Assembly: GCF_008122265.1 (NCBI RefSeq)
Contig: NZ_CP043042.1
Location: forward strand, 3,534,001-3,598,000
Direction: 5' to 3'
Source of the DNA: Marinobacter fonticola
GTDB taxonomy: Bacteria; Pseudomonadota; Gammaproteobacteria; Pseudomonadales; Oleiphilaceae
Length of the DNA: 64,000 nucleotides
Under the pieces are notes generated by a model that worked only from the letters and a program-made list of their open reading frames with translations, searched no databases and was not told where the DNA came from. Positions 35,998-45,182 of the stretch are shown in pieces; within the stretch, counting starts at the first letter, position 1; every line of letters starts with the position of its first letter. The position numbers and the translations under genes were made by a program.

Positions 35998-36315
35998 TCA
36001 TGAGTTGCCGTCAACCTTGCCCATGACTTCGCCCCGGAAGCCGTAGATTTCGCGATTGCCCGCGTAGGGAATCAGGGTGACTTCGCGGGTCTGGCCCGGT
36101 TCGAAGCGGATCGCGGTGCCTGCGGCTATATCCAGCCGGTAGCCTTTGGCCTTGTCGCGGTCGAAGGTGAGTGCGGGGTTGGCTTCGGCAAAGTGGTAGT
36201 GGGAGCCTATCTGAACCGGGCGGTCGCCGGCGTTGCCTACTTCGACGGTGATGCGTTCGCGGCCGACGCAGAGTTCGATATCGCCGTCCTTGATCTGGAA
36301 TTCGCCGGGGATCAT
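35998..36315 (-). CDS. ureB: Urease beta subunit UreB
   Basis: 105 aa, normal for the separate beta subunit. Starts [20 protein letters not shown] and contains the conserved [15 protein letters not shown] region ([18 protein letters not shown]) and the C-terminal [18 protein letters not shown]. It stabilises the UreC active site in the (UreABC)3 complex. AAGGAGG precedes the ATG; 10 bases after ureA. Confidence 0.97.
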   Translation of the reverse strand: MIPGEFQIKDGDIELCVGRERITVEVGNAGDRPVQIGSHYHFAEANPALTFDRDKAKGYRLDIAAGTAIRFEPGQTREVTLIPYAGNREIYGFRGEVMGKVDGNS

Positions 36316-36325
36316 CTGCGCCTCC

Positions 36326-36628
36326 TTAAACGATGGGGTTATGGACAGTCACGAGTTTGGTGCCGTCCGGGAAAGTGGCTTCGACTTGCACCTCATCCAC
36401 CATTTCCGCCACACCTTCCATCACGTCGTCACGGGTGAGCACTTCGGTGCCGGCGGTCATGAGTTCGGCTACGGTGCGGCCTTCGCGGGCGCCTTCGAGG
36501 ATCTCTGCACTGATCAGGGCGACGGATTCCGGGTAGTTGAGTTTAAGGCCCTTGGCCTTGCGGCGTTCGGCGAGCAGGGCTGCGGTGAAGAGGAGCAGCT
36601 TGTCTTTGTCTCTGGGGGTGAGTTCCAT
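36326..36628 (-). CDS. ureA: Urease gamma subunit UreA
   Basis: 100 aa from the ATG at 36628 (GGAG 7 bases upstream; a GTG three codons earlier would overlap that site). [34 protein letters not shown] and the C-terminal [20 protein letters not shown] are typical of the small structural subunit. It follows ureD after 175 bases that hold an inverted repeat. Confidence 0.97.
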   Translation of the reverse strand: MELTPRDKDKLLLFTAALLAERRKAKGLKLNYPESVALISAEILEGAREGRTVAELMTAGTEVLTRDDVMEGVAEMVDEVQVEATFPDGTKLVTVHNPIV

Positions 36629-36697
36629 TGTTATCACTCCGTTGCGAATTTTTCGGCGGGCGGGGGCCCGGAGTTTCGTGTTTTTTGAGACGGGGTT

Positions 36698-36786
36698 GTC
36701 GGGTTACGCTTTGCTAACCCGACCTACGTTTATGCGTTTTCCGCGAGTCCACCCTCGTAGGTCGGGTTAGCGAAGCGTAACCCGAC
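36698..36786. repeat. Inverted repeat between ureD and ureA
   Basis: Arms GTCGGGTTACGCTTTGCTAA... (36698-36728) and its complement (36756-36786) are 31 bases with one or two mismatches, and each arm is itself palindromic (TCGGGTTA-GCGAAGCG-TAACCCGA). This TCGGGTTACGC repeat type is a common intergenic REP-like element in gammaproteobacteria. In the operon it could act as an RNA-stability or partial-attenuation element. Confidence 0.85.
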
Positions 36787-36803
36787 ACCTCTCTCGTTCT
36801 TTT

Positions 36804-37724
36804 TCATGTCATCCAAATCCGGGGGATATGCGCCTCACGGCCCGTCAATTTGGGTCTGAGAATCTCCCAAGCCTGCTGACAAATCGCCCAGGCTTCGTTG
36901 CGTTCGTTGCCGAGGTAGCGCAGGAGCAGCACGCCTCGACGGCGGGTGACGGCCCATCGTCGGGATGGCGTGATCTGCTCTCGTAGGGCTTCGATCGCTT
37001 CGCTTTCGTCTTCCAATCCAACGACCCACAACGTGCCTTGAACGGTGCTGCCGCCCTGCCCCCAATGACCTTTGAATCTCGGGTGCTTCGGGTCCATGGG
37101 TTGGCGTTCGATCCACAGGGGGCGGCCGTCGCGGGTCAGGCGGAAGCGTTGTTCCAGGTGGCCGCTGACAAAGGGCAGATCACCCACCGGTCGGCCGAGG
37201 GCCAGGATTTCCCAGCCGATGCAGCGGGCGTTGCCGCTCAGGTCGATGGTGGTGGTCTGTTCGCCTCTCGAGCCATCGAAGGCGAGGGTTTCCTGGGGGA
37301 GCCATTCGAGGGTGGCGTTGTCTTCCACGGTCAGGTGGGTGTGCTGGCCCCAAGCGACGCCGTGGCTGTCGGCCTTGTAGAGTTTGGCGGCGGCGGGCGT
37401 GGTGAGCAGGGCGTGGGCGCCGGTTTTGATATTCGCCTGGATATGCAGGGCATCGCCGCTGACCAGGCCGCCCGGCGGATGCAGCAGATAGACGTGGCAG
37501 CAGCCGGTCTTGCCTTCGGGGTAGAACGGCTTTTGCACTCGCAGGGGGCCGTAGTGTCGGCGGCGGGTCAGGCGGGTGACGGGCTGCAACTGCTCGCGCC
37601 GGGACTCGAAATCCAGTTCGATGGACGCCGCCCAGCGGCGCCCGGTATCGAAGCGGTGGCCGGAATCGTTGGCGGATTCGCGGCCCGGGGTCACGTTAGC
37701 AGCCAGCGGCGTGAAGATCGTCAT
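36804..37724 (-). CDS. ureD: Urease accessory protein UreD
   Basis: 306 aa. UreD (UreH) is the scaffold that binds apo-urease and routes nickel. Motifs: RRHYGPLRVQKPFYPEG, VYLLHPPGGLVSGDAL, HALLTTPAAAKLYK and IGWEILALGRPVGDLPF. The start codon overlaps the urtE stop (ATGA), which shows that the urea transporter and urease genes are one translation-coupled unit. Confidence 0.96.
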   Translation of the reverse strand: MTIFTPLAANVTPGRESANDSGHRFDTGRRWAASIELDFESRREQLQPVTRLTRRRHYGPLRVQKPFYPEGKTGCCHVYLLHPPGGLVSGDALHIQANIKTGAHALLTTPAAAKLYKADSHGVAWGQHTHLTVEDNATLEWLPQETLAFDGSRGEQTTTIDLSGNARCIGWEILALGRPVGDLPFVSGHLEQRFRLTRDGRPLWIERQPMDPKHPRFKGHWGQGGSTVQGTLWVVGLEDESEAIEALREQITPSRRWAVTRRRGVLLLRYLGNERNEAWAICQQAWEILRPKLTGREAHIPRIWMT

Positions 37725-38419
37725 ACCGTCAGGTGCTGTTTGATGAGTGCATCGGACAGTTCGGCGATATCCCCTTCGGCCACGCGGCGGCCCCGGTCCA
37801 TGATTGCGAATTTGTCCGCGTACTTGCGGGCGAAGGGCAGCTTCTGTTCCACCAGCAGGACGGTGAGGTTGTCCTCTTCGATCAGGCGGCGGATGACTTC
37901 GCCGATCTGCGCCACGATATTGGGCTGGATGCCCTCGCCCGGTTCGTCGAGGATCAGCAGCTTGGGCTCGATCACCAGCGCCCGGCCGATGGCCAGTTGC
38001 TGTTGCTGGCCGCCGGAGAGGTCGCCGCCGCGGCGGTTCTTCATTTCCTTGAGGACCGGGAACAGCTCGTAGATGCGCTCGGGGATCTGCTTGCTGCCGT
38101 CAGCGCGGGCAGCGAGGCCGACGCGGAGATTTTCTTCCACGGTGAGTAGCGGGAAGATCTGCCGACCCTGGGGCACGTAGCCGATCCCGAGGGAGGCGCG
38201 GTCTTCCAGGCGGCGTTTGGTCAGGTCCTCCCCGCCGTTATAGATAAGGCGCCCGGCGCTCACCAGTTCCTCGCCCATGACGCACTTCATCAGTGTGGTC
38301 TTGCCCACGCCGTTGCGGCCCATGACGCAGGTGCATTTGCCCTTGGGCACGTCCAGTTCCAGGTCCCAGAGGGTGTGGCTCTCGCCGTAGAACTGGTTGA
38401 GTTTTTCGATCTTGAGCAT
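37721..38419 (-). CDS. urtE: Urea ABC transporter ATP-binding subunit UrtE
   Basis: 232 aa, LivF-type ATPase. Walker A GRNGVGKTT, signature LSGGQQQQLAIGRAL, Walker B LLILDEPGEGIQPN. The GEGIQPN stretch is characteristic of UrtE. One base overlaps the urtD stop. Works with UrtD to power urea uptake through UrtBC. Confidence 0.96.
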   Translation of the reverse strand: MLKIEKLNQFYGESHTLWDLELDVPKGKCTCVMGRNGVGKTTLMKCVMGEELVSAGRLIYNGGEDLTKRRLEDRASLGIGYVPQGRQIFPLLTVEENLRVGLAARADGSKQIPERIYELFPVLKEMKNRRGGDLSGGQQQQLAIGRALVIEPKLLILDEPGEGIQPNIVAQIGEVIRRLIEEDNLTVLLVEQKLPFARKYADKFAIMDRGRRVAEGDIAELSDALIKQHLTV

Positions 38420-39243
38420 CAGGCGCCCTCCCCCAGATAAACTTCGATGACCTTGGGGTCGTTAGAGACCTGGTCCATGGAGCCTTCCGCCAGCACGCTG
38501 CCCTGGTGCAGCACGGTCACCTTGCGGGCGATGGAGCGGACGAAGCCCATATCGTGCTCGACCACCACGACCGATTGTTTACCGGCGAGGCTGGTGAGCA
38601 ATTCGGCGGTGCGTTCCATTTCCTGTTCGGTCATGCCGGCGACGGGTTCGTCCACCAGCAGCAGGCGCGGCTTCTGCATCAGCAGCATGCCGATCTCCAG
38701 CCACTGTTTCTGGCCGTGGGAGAGGATGCCTGCTTCGCGATTGCGCAGGGCGGTGAGGCCGATGGTGGTCAGCACTTCGTCGATGCGGTCCTTGGCCTCG
38801 CCGGTCATGCGTGCGGTTAACGTGGGAAACACCCGCTTGTCGGCGGCCATGGCCAGTTCCAGGTTTTCGAACACGGTGAGCGCTTCGAACACCGTGGGTT
38901 TCTGGAACTTGCGGCCGATGCCGAGGCTGGCGATGTCCGGCTCGTTCATGGTCAGCAGGTTGTGGCGGCTGCCGAACCAGACCGAGCCCACGTCCGGGCG
39001 GGTCTTGCCGGTGATGATGTCCATCATCGTGGTCTTGCCCGCGCCGTTGGGACCAATGATGCAGCGCAGTTCGCCGTCGTCGATGGTGAGGTTCAGGTTG
39101 TTGATGGCCCTGAAGCCGTCAAAGCTGACGGTCACATCCTCCAGGTAGAGGATCGGGCCGTGACGGACGTCCACCGGGGACGCCGTCGGGGTGAGAAAGT
39201 CGAAGACCCGGTCGCGCTGGGTCAGCGCCGTCATAATGCTCAT
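38419..39243 (-). CDS. urtD: Urea ABC transporter ATP-binding subunit UrtD
   Basis: 274 aa, LivG-type ATPase. After a 25-residue leader come YLEDVTVSFDGFRAINNLNL, Walker A GPNGAGKTTMMDIITGKTRPD, the variant signature LSHGQKQWLEIGMLLMQ and Walker B LLLVDEPVAGMTEQE, all typical of UrtD. The start overlaps the urtC stop by 4 bases. Confidence 0.96.
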   Translation of the reverse strand: MSIMTALTQRDRVFDFLTPTASPVDVRHGPILYLEDVTVSFDGFRAINNLNLTIDDGELRCIIGPNGAGKTTMMDIITGKTRPDVGSVWFGSRHNLLTMNEPDIASLGIGRKFQKPTVFEALTVFENLELAMAADKRVFPTLTARMTGEAKDRIDEVLTTIGLTALRNREAGILSHGQKQWLEIGMLLMQKPRLLLVDEPVAGMTEQEMERTAELLTSLAGKQSVVVVEHDMGFVRSIARKVTVLHQGSVLAEGSMDQVSNDPKVIEVYLGEGA

Positions 39244-40403
39244 GCGGTGGCCTCCCGTTCGGGTCCGGTGGTTTTGGGATCGTCATCCTGCTGCTTTTTG
39301 TTAAAGCCCGGTAGCAGGCCAGCGATGCCCTTGGGCAGGAACACGGTGACCAGCACGAACAGTGCACCCAGGGCGAAGAGCCAGGCGTCCGGCATGACAC
39401 CGGTGAACACGGTCTTGGCGTAGTTGACGATCAGCGCACCGATCACTGCGCCGTAGAGCGTGGCGCGTCCACCCAGGGCGACCCACACCACGATCTCGAT
39501 GGAGAACAGCGGCGAGAACTCGCTGGGGTTGATGATGCCCACCTGCGGCACGTAAAGGGAGCCGGCCACGCCCGCGAGCATGGCGGAGACCACGAACACG
39601 AACAGCTGCACCCGCTCCACCCGGTAGCCGATAAAGCGCGTGCGCGCCTCGGCATCGCGGCAGGCGACGCTCACCCGGCCCAGCTTGGAACCGACGATGG
39701 CGCGGCAGATGATGTAGCCGATAGCCAGGGCGACGCCCGTTGCCAGGAACAGGCCAAGGCGTGTGGCGTCGGTGCGCAGGTCGAACCCGAGGATGTCCTT
39801 GAAGTCGGTCAGGCCGTTGTTGCCACCAAAGCCCATCTCGTTACGGAAGAAGGCCAGCATCAGGGCGAAGGTCAGCGCCTGGGTGATGATCGACAGGTAA
39901 ACGCCGGTCACCCGGGAGCGGAACGCCAGGAAGCCGAACACCAGGGCCAGAATGCCCGGCGCCAGCAGCACCATGACGAAGGCGAACCAGGCCATGTCGA
40001 AGCCGTGCCAGTACCAGGGTAGTGATTCCCAGTTCAGGAACACCATGAAGTCCGGTAGAACCGGGTCGCCGTAAACGCCGCGATCACCGATCTGGCGCAT
40101 CAGGTACATGCCCATGGCGTAACCGCCCAGGGCGAAGAAGGCACCGTGGCCGAGGCTGAGGATGCCGAGGTACCCCCAGACCAGATCGACCGCCACCGCC
40201 AGCAGCGCATAGCACAGGTACTTGCCCAGCAGCGTGACGGTATAGGAGCTCACATAGAGCGCACTGTCCTGCGGCATCGCCACGTGCAGGAAGGTGACCA
40301 CCGCCATGGCGGTGAAGAGCACCCCCAGGAAGATCTGGGTGGAGCGCTCGGTAAAGGGCCGAGTCAGCCAGGATTGGGAGTAGCTGGATCTAGAATCATG
40401 CAT
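39240..40403 (-). CDS. urtC: Urea ABC transporter permease UrtC
   Basis: 387 aa with about ten membrane segments, LivM-type. VWGYLGILSLGHGAFFALGGYAMGMYLM, then VYLSIITQALTFALMLAFFRNEMGFGGNNGLTDF and NPSEFSPLFSIEIVVWVALGGRATLYGAVIGA are the urea-permease blocks. It forms the channel with UrtB in the inner membrane. Starts 3 bases after urtB. Confidence 0.96.
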   Translation of the reverse strand: MHDSRSSYSQSWLTRPFTERSTQIFLGVLFTAMAVVTFLHVAMPQDSALYVSSYTVTLLGKYLCYALLAVAVDLVWGYLGILSLGHGAFFALGGYAMGMYLMRQIGDRGVYGDPVLPDFMVFLNWESLPWYWHGFDMAWFAFVMVLLAPGILALVFGFLAFRSRVTGVYLSIITQALTFALMLAFFRNEMGFGGNNGLTDFKDILGFDLRTDATRLGLFLATGVALAIGYIICRAIVGSKLGRVSVACRDAEARTRFIGYRVERVQLFVFVVSAMLAGVAGSLYVPQVGIINPSEFSPLFSIEIVVWVALGGRATLYGAVIGALIVNYAKTVFTGVMPDAWLFALGALFVLVTVFLPKGIAGLLPGFNKKQQDDDPKTTGPEREATA

Positions 40404-40406
40404 GGA

Positions 40407-42029
40407 TCAACCCTCCGCGGCTCGGCCCTTTTGCGGGAACAATCCGCGCGGGCGTTTCTGGATGAACAGGATGATGAAGACCAGTACCAGGATCTTGGCC
40501 AGGACGGCGCCCGCCCAAGGTTCCAGCAGCTGGTTGATCGTACCGAGGGAAAGACCGGCGACCAGCGTGCCCCAGAGGTTCCCCACGCCACCGAACACCA
40601 CCACCATGAACGAGTCGATGATGTAGTTCTGGCCCAGGTTGGGGCCGACGTTGGTGATCTGCGACAGGGCGACGCCCGCCAAGCCAGCCACGCCGGAGCC
40701 CAGGGCGAAGGTCATGATGTCCACCTTGGTGGCCTTGATGCCCATGGAGCGGGCCATCGCACGGTTCTGGGTGACGGCGCGAACTTCCAGACCCAGCCGG
40801 GTCTTGCGCATGATCAGCATCAGGCCGGCAAAGACCACCAGCGAGAAACCGATGATGTAAAGGCGGTTCAGGGTCAGGAAGAGCCCTTCGTTGACCATGA
40901 CGGAGCCACTCATCCACTCCGGCGTGATCACGGTGCGGTTGAGCGGGGAAATCACGGTGCGCACCAGTTGCTGGAGGATCAGGCTGATGCCGAAGGTGGC
41001 CAGTAACGTTTCCAGCGGACGACCCTTGAGGAACTGGATGACGCTGCGCTCGATGGCGACACCCGCCAGCGCGGCGACCAGGAACCCGGCGGGGATCGAC
41101 AGGATCAGCGCCAGACCCGGTTGGCCCGGCAGCAGTTGCTGCATGCCCCAGGTGGTGTAGGCGCCGAGCATCATCAGCTCGCCGTGGGCCATGTTGATCA
41201 CGCCCATGACGCCAAAGGTGATGGCCAGGCCGATAGCCGCCAGCACCAGTACGGAACCGAGGGACAGGCCGAAATACAGGGTTTCGGCGGCGCGGTTCAT
41301 TTTCAGTTTCTGCTCAATGCTCACCAGGGCTTCTTTCGCGGCCTTGGCCAGGGCGGCATCGTCGCTGCGCGAGGCGCTGTTCAGGGCGGCCCGCGCTTCG
41401 GAATTCAGGCTGCCGGAGAGGGTTTCGACGGCGTCCACGTCGCCCAGCTCCTCCACACGGTAGATGGCGATGGCTTCTTCCAGCGCGGCTTTCACGCTGT
41501 TGTTTTCTTCCTCGGCCATGAGCGCGTTGAGATTTTCGGCCATGGCTTCGTCGACGCTGCCGCGCAGTCCGCGGGCGGCGGCCAGACGCTGATCAGGGTC
41601 GTCCACCTTCAGGTCGATAACGGAGAGAATGCTGTCCAGTTCGCCGCGCAGGGCGTTGTTGATGCGGATGGAATCGAGGTTACGCCGTGAGATCTCGCCG
41701 ATTGCTTCACCCGTCAGGGCATCGGCCACCGTCCAGTCGCGACCGCGGTTGTTCAGCACAATGACGAAGGTATTTGCCGGCGCGACGTCGGTGTCCTCTT
41801 CCACGCGGGCCAGTTTGCCGTCGGCGAAGGCTTCGAGCCATTGCCGGGCCCGTTCGTCGCCGCTGCTTGCGATGTCGTTGATGACGCGGACCTTCTCCGC
41901 GTACGAGGCGTCGGCCAGTTGCTGCAGGAAGGACTGCGCCTGCTCCTCGTTGGTCTGGGCATAAACCAGGGCGGGCAACATCAGTAAGCAGGCAATAAGC
42001 AGCTGTTTGAGCGATCGGGGGATGCTCAT
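40407..42029 (-). CDS. urtB: Urea ABC transporter permease UrtB with periplasmic N-domain
   Basis: 540 aa. A signal-like start (LLIACLLMLPALVYA) leads a 240-residue soluble helical region (ADASYAEKVRVINDIASSGDERARQWL... and ...LNALMAEEENNSVKAALEEAIAIYRVEELG) before the LivH-type permease domain (LGSVLVLAAIGLAITFGVMGVINMAHGELMMLGAY). The long N-domain is standard in proteobacterial UrtB and may touch UrtA. The gap to urtA is 114 bases. Confidence 0.95.
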   Translation of the reverse strand: MSIPRSLKQLLIACLLMLPALVYAQTNEEQAQSFLQQLADASYAEKVRVINDIASSGDERARQWLEAFADGKLARVEEDTDVAPANTFVIVLNNRGRDWTVADALTGEAIGEISRRNLDSIRINNALRGELDSILSVIDLKVDDPDQRLAAARGLRGSVDEAMAENLNALMAEEENNSVKAALEEAIAIYRVEELGDVDAVETLSGSLNSEARAALNSASRSDDAALAKAAKEALVSIEQKLKMNRAAETLYFGLSLGSVLVLAAIGLAITFGVMGVINMAHGELMMLGAYTTWGMQQLLPGQPGLALILSIPAGFLVAALAGVAIERSVIQFLKGRPLETLLATFGISLILQQLVRTVISPLNRTVITPEWMSGSVMVNEGLFLTLNRLYIIGFSLVVFAGLMLIMRKTRLGLEVRAVTQNRAMARSMGIKATKVDIMTFALGSGVAGLAGVALSQITNVGPNLGQNYIIDSFMVVVFGGVGNLWGTLVAGLSLGTINQLLEPWAGAVLAKILVLVFIILFIQKRPRGLFPQKGRAAEG

Positions 42030-42143
42030 GGGTGCGTCCTATCGTTAGTTATTCTGTCGTGTCTAAATCCGGGTTGGCGCCGGAGTAGCGGGCGCCGTAG
42101 CCGACGCCCGCTGTTGGTCACACTGTTTTAACGGGCTGCGACC

Positions 42144-43451
42144 TTATTGCGCAGCGACTTCAGCCTTGCCGCCGCAGGTCTTGTCGACCACGTTGTAGTT
42201 GCCGCAGAACAGCGGCTTGCGCCAGTCGCTGATCAGGTCCTTGGAACCCGGCAGGAAGTCGGACCAGGCATCGCCGGCCACGGTGGACGCGGTCTGCCAG
42301 ACCACGGAAAACTGGCCGTTGTCCTGGATTTCGCCGATGAGCACCGGCTTGGTGATGTGGTGGTTGGGCATCATGGTGGCGTAGCCGCCGGTCAGGTTGG
42401 GTACGGAGACACCGATGATGGCGTCCTTGACCGCGTCCACGTCGGTGGTGCCGGCTTTCTTAACCGCTTCGATGTACATGTTGAAGCCAATGTAGTGGGC
42501 TTCCATCGGGTCGTTGGTGACGGCATCTTCCTTGCCGGTGTACTCGACCCATTGGTCGATGAAGTCGTAGTTGGCGTCGGCATCCACGCTCATGAAGTAG
42601 TTCCAGGCCGCCAGGTGACCGACCAGCGGGCCGGTGTAGATACCGGACAGTTCCTGCTCACCCACGGAGAAGGCAACGACCGGGATGTCGGAGGCTTCGA
42701 TGCCCTGGTTGGCCAGTTCGCGGTAGAACGGCACGTTGGCGTCGCCGTTGATGGTGGAGACCACGGCGGTCTTCTTCCCGGCGCTGCCGAACTTCTTGAT
42801 GTCGGAGACGATGGACTGCCAGTTGGAGTGCCCGAACGGCGTGTAGTTGATCATGATGTCTTCCTGCGCCACGCCGTGATCCTTCAGGTAGGTCTCGAGG
42901 ATCTTGTTGGTGGTGCGCGGGTAGACGTAGTCAGTGCCTGCAAGAACCCAGCGCTTAACGCCGATTTCGTTCATCAGGTAATCGACTGCCGGAATCGCCT
43001 GCTGGTTGGGCGCGGCGCCGGTGTAAAACACGTTTTCGGACGATTCTTCACCTTCGTACTGGACCGGGTAGAACAGCAGCCCGTTCAGCTCTTCCACGAC
43101 CGGCAGGACCGACTTGCGGGAAACGGAAGTCCAGTTGCCGAAGATCACATCGACTTTTTCTTTCGCCAGCAGTTCGCGGGCCTTCTCGGCGAACAGCGGC
43201 CAGTTGGAGGCCGGGTCGACCACCACCGGCTCGAGCTGACGGCCCATAACGCCGCCTTCGGCGTTCTGCTTCTCGATCAGCATGAGCATGGTGTCTTTCA
43301 GGGTGGATTCGCTGATGGCCATGGTGCCGGACAGCGAGTGCAGGATACCGACCTTGATCGGATCGTCTTCAGCGGCGGTTGCTGTCGCGGAAAGGGAAAG
43401 AGAGAGCGCCAGTGCGGAGACCCCAGCCTTGAGGTGTTTTTTAATAGTCAT
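42144..43451 (-). CDS. urtA: Urea ABC transporter substrate-binding protein UrtA
   Basis: 435 aa from the ATG at 43451 (AGGA upstream); 43 further in-frame residues upstream are non-coding. Signal peptide MTIKKHLKAGVSALALSLSLSATATA, then DPIKVGILHSLSGTMAISESTLKD, the hallmark start of urea/short-amide binding proteins, with IFGNWTSVSRKSVLPVVEELNGLLFYPVQYEGEESS. It captures urea in the periplasm. First gene of the operon; expression under nitrogen control (NtrC) is expected from the family, but I do not see a clear sigma54 promoter. Confidence 0.96.
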   Translation of the reverse strand: MTIKKHLKAGVSALALSLSLSATATAAEDDPIKVGILHSLSGTMAISESTLKDTMLMLIEKQNAEGGVMGRQLEPVVVDPASNWPLFAEKARELLAKEKVDVIFGNWTSVSRKSVLPVVEELNGLLFYPVQYEGEESSENVFYTGAAPNQQAIPAVDYLMNEIGVKRWVLAGTDYVYPRTTNKILETYLKDHGVAQEDIMINYTPFGHSNWQSIVSDIKKFGSAGKKTAVVSTINGDANVPFYRELANQGIEASDIPVVAFSVGEQELSGIYTGPLVGHLAAWNYFMSVDADANYDFIDQWVEYTGKEDAVTNDPMEAHYIGFNMYIEAVKKAGTTDVDAVKDAIIGVSVPNLTGGYATMMPNHHITKPVLIGEIQDNGQFSVVWQTASTVAGDAWSDFLPGSKDLISDWRKPLFCGNYNVVDKTCGGKAEVAAQ

Positions 43452-43987
43452 GTTGTGCGTCCTATTCCTGTCACGGTTGGTTTCCAGTGTTTCAAAACGC
43501 ACAGTCGGGTGAGCATCCGCCATTCCAAACCTGTTTTTCTTCTTTAAAAACAAATAGTAATAAATTAAACAGAGCTTCAATTGAACAAAAAAACCGCCCG
43601 TACGGCCCCAACTTGAAACATGAGACGGATAGCCGCACCAATATCGCGCAATGCTCTGTCACACCATGGCGGGGCAAGCGGAGGCCGGGATCGCAGGACC
43701 TGTTGGAACGGGGGTGAGGCAACATCGGCGCACAACGTCAGGCCGCCCCTTAATAGCGCTCACGCCGTGACAGAGCCCGCATTCGGTGCCTTGTCTTTCT
43801 GAACTAATGCACCAGCATCAAGCATTTACTCTTTTCCATAGCCCGGCGCTGTCCCCAAAGCATGGCGCGCTTTGGTCGCGATAGACGTCCAAGTCCTCTG
43901 GCCCGACATTGAAACTGACAGATTAACTTTCCAAATGATTACGTGCCTGTAATCCATATCGCACACGCAGCAGTGAGAATGTCGGAT
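43452..43987. other. Leader and promoter region of the urea operon
   Basis: No gene. An interrupted inverted repeat, AATGCTCTGTCAC (43650-43662) and GTGACAGAGCCCGCATT (43767-43783), spans about 134 bases and could be a regulatory site. AT-rich DNA at 43540-43590 may hold the urtA promoter. A GG-N10-GC sigma54 box could not be identified with confidence. Confidence 0.5.
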
Positions 43988-44014
43988 TTGCCAAACCCCG
44001 AATTCCAGTAAACT
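43948..44014 (+). promoter_or_regulatory. Candidate promoter and GacA-like box for the CsrB-type RNA
   Basis: TGTAATCCATATCGCACA (43948-43965) resembles the GacA/UvrY upstream site TGTAAG-N6-CTTACA (9 of 12 defined positions). Downstream, TTGCCA (43988-43993) and TAAACT (44009-44014) make a weak sigma70 promoter with a 15-base spacer. A start near 44020 fits the first GGA motifs. Confidence 0.45.
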
Positions 44015-44019
44015 TGTTT

Positions 44020-44440
44020 TCAGCAAGGACGCAAAACTGCAAGGAAGCAGGACAAGGACGTGCTGGCCTGAAGGATCAGGCAACGATAGGGACGCACTCA
44101 CCTGAAGGATCGGGTGATCAGGGAGGAACGGCCTGACGGATCAGGCACAATAATAGGGAAGCATTCACCCAATGGACCGGGTGATCAGGGATGAGCCGTC
44201 TGAAGGATCAGAAATCGCCGAGGAATAAATCGCTCGATGGATTGGGCGATCAGGGACGAACAGCTTGAAGGATCAGGCAATCAGGGAAGACAGCCCGAAG
44301 GATCGGGCGACATAGGGAAATATCCGCCTAAGGGACAGGGCAAGATAGGGATATGCAGGCCTCAGGGACAAGGCTGGTAAAGCCACGGAACGGGCGCACA
44401 AGGATTGTGGGCCCCACTCCGTGACTTTAACCCTCTACTC
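44020..44440 (+). ncRNA. csrB: CsrB/RsmZ-type regulatory RNA
   Basis: About 400 nt with more than 20 GGA motifs. Hairpins with GGA in the loop: 44066-44081 (GCCTG-AAGGAT-CAGGC), 44099-44118, 44131-44146, 44165-44184, 44200-44211, 44230-44249, 44263-44278, 44293-44308 and a weaker set to 44375. Stem sequences change in step (TCACC/GGTGA, GCCCG/CGGGC, TCGCT/GGGCGA) while the GGA loop stays, which is strong evidence of RNA structure. AGGGA linkers separate hairpins. Such RNAs sequester the translational regulator CsrA/RsmA. A final stem CACGGA...TCCGTG (44384-44423) with a T-rich tail may be the terminator. Confidence 0.88.
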
Positions 44441-44635
44441 TTTTCCCCCTTATTCTTCTCATTGCTACTTCTTCTCATTGCCACTTTTCCTATATCCGCT
44501 TTCCAGTACGCCATCGGCACACCTGAACGTCTGCCCAGCACGTGTTTTCCATTGCAGGAGGACCTTCTGCGGTCCGTTGTGGTCGCGATGAATTCCTGCG
44601 CTGACACAAAAGAAAATCAACCAGAGAATAATGTC

Positions 44636-44935
44636 ATGAAAATGCTAATTAGCGCGTTCTTCGTCATCGCCACCCTGGCTTCCGGCTTCGCCCTGGCCGA
44701 TGCCACGGTGCCCGCCGAACCGGTTGCAGCCACTACCGCTCAGGTTAATATCAATACAGCGGATGCGAAGACCCTATCCGAGCAACTCGAAGGTATCGGC
44801 GAGGTCAAGGCGCAAGCGATTGTGGACTTCCGCGAGGCTAACGGTCCCTTCGTCTCCGCTGCGGACCTGGGCAAGGTGACGGGTATTGGCGCGCGCACCT
44901 TGGAGCAGAACCGGAAGCTGATCACTGTTCAGTAA
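44636..44935 (+). CDS. ComEA-like helix-hairpin-helix protein
   Basis: 99 aa from the ATG at 44636. Signal peptide MKMLISAFFVIATLASGFALA, a short Ala/Pro linker, then the ComEA HhH domain: VNINTADAKTLSEQLEGIGEVKAQAIVDFREANGPFVSAADLGKVTGIGARTLEQNR. ComEA binds incoming DNA in the periplasm during natural transformation; this single-domain form is the usual Gram-negative version. No other competence gene is adjacent. Terminator hairpin follows at 44972. Confidence 0.9.
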   Translation: MKMLISAFFVIATLASGFALADATVPAEPVAATTAQVNINTADAKTLSEQLEGIGEVKAQAIVDFREANGPFVSAADLGKVTGIGARTLEQNRKLITVQ

Positions 44936-44971
44936 AAATATAACGTCGTAGAGACGCACCAGCTTCCGTCA

Positions 44972-45008
44972 GACCGGCGGGCACTCCGAGTGCCCGCCGG
45001 TCGCCTTT
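44972..45008 (+). terminator. Strong terminator after the ComEA gene
   Basis: GACCGGCGGGCACT / AGTGCCCGCCGGTC is a 14-bp perfect stem with a 3-base loop (44972-45002), followed by GCCTTTC and, 20 bases on, a T7 run. Beyond it 45048-45079 is a perfect 16-bp tandem (AATTGCTCAATTCCTA x2). Confidence 0.9.
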
Positions 45009-45182
45009 CATTGAGACTTCCCTTTTTTTCGGCCTGCCCTCCCCTTTAATTGCTCAATTCCTAAATTGCTCAATTCCTACCCCATCTACTCTCGAAGGTT
45101 GCCGCTTTTCGACTTTCCCGTTAACCTCGCCAACATGACGACACACACGCTTATCTTCGGAAAACGCACACCACCCCCCGTC

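Noticed and set aside
42147..43547. Long plus-strand frame opposite urtA
   Set aside because: Antisense shadow of a GC-rich gene with no recognisable domain.
43452..43580. N-terminal extension of UrtA
   Set aside because: It precedes a normal signal peptide and lacks coding character.
44060..44375. Possible CRISPR or protein-repeat array from recurring GAAGGATCAGG
   Set aside because: Unit length and spacing vary, stems covary and no long frame fits; a GGA-hairpin RNA explains it better.
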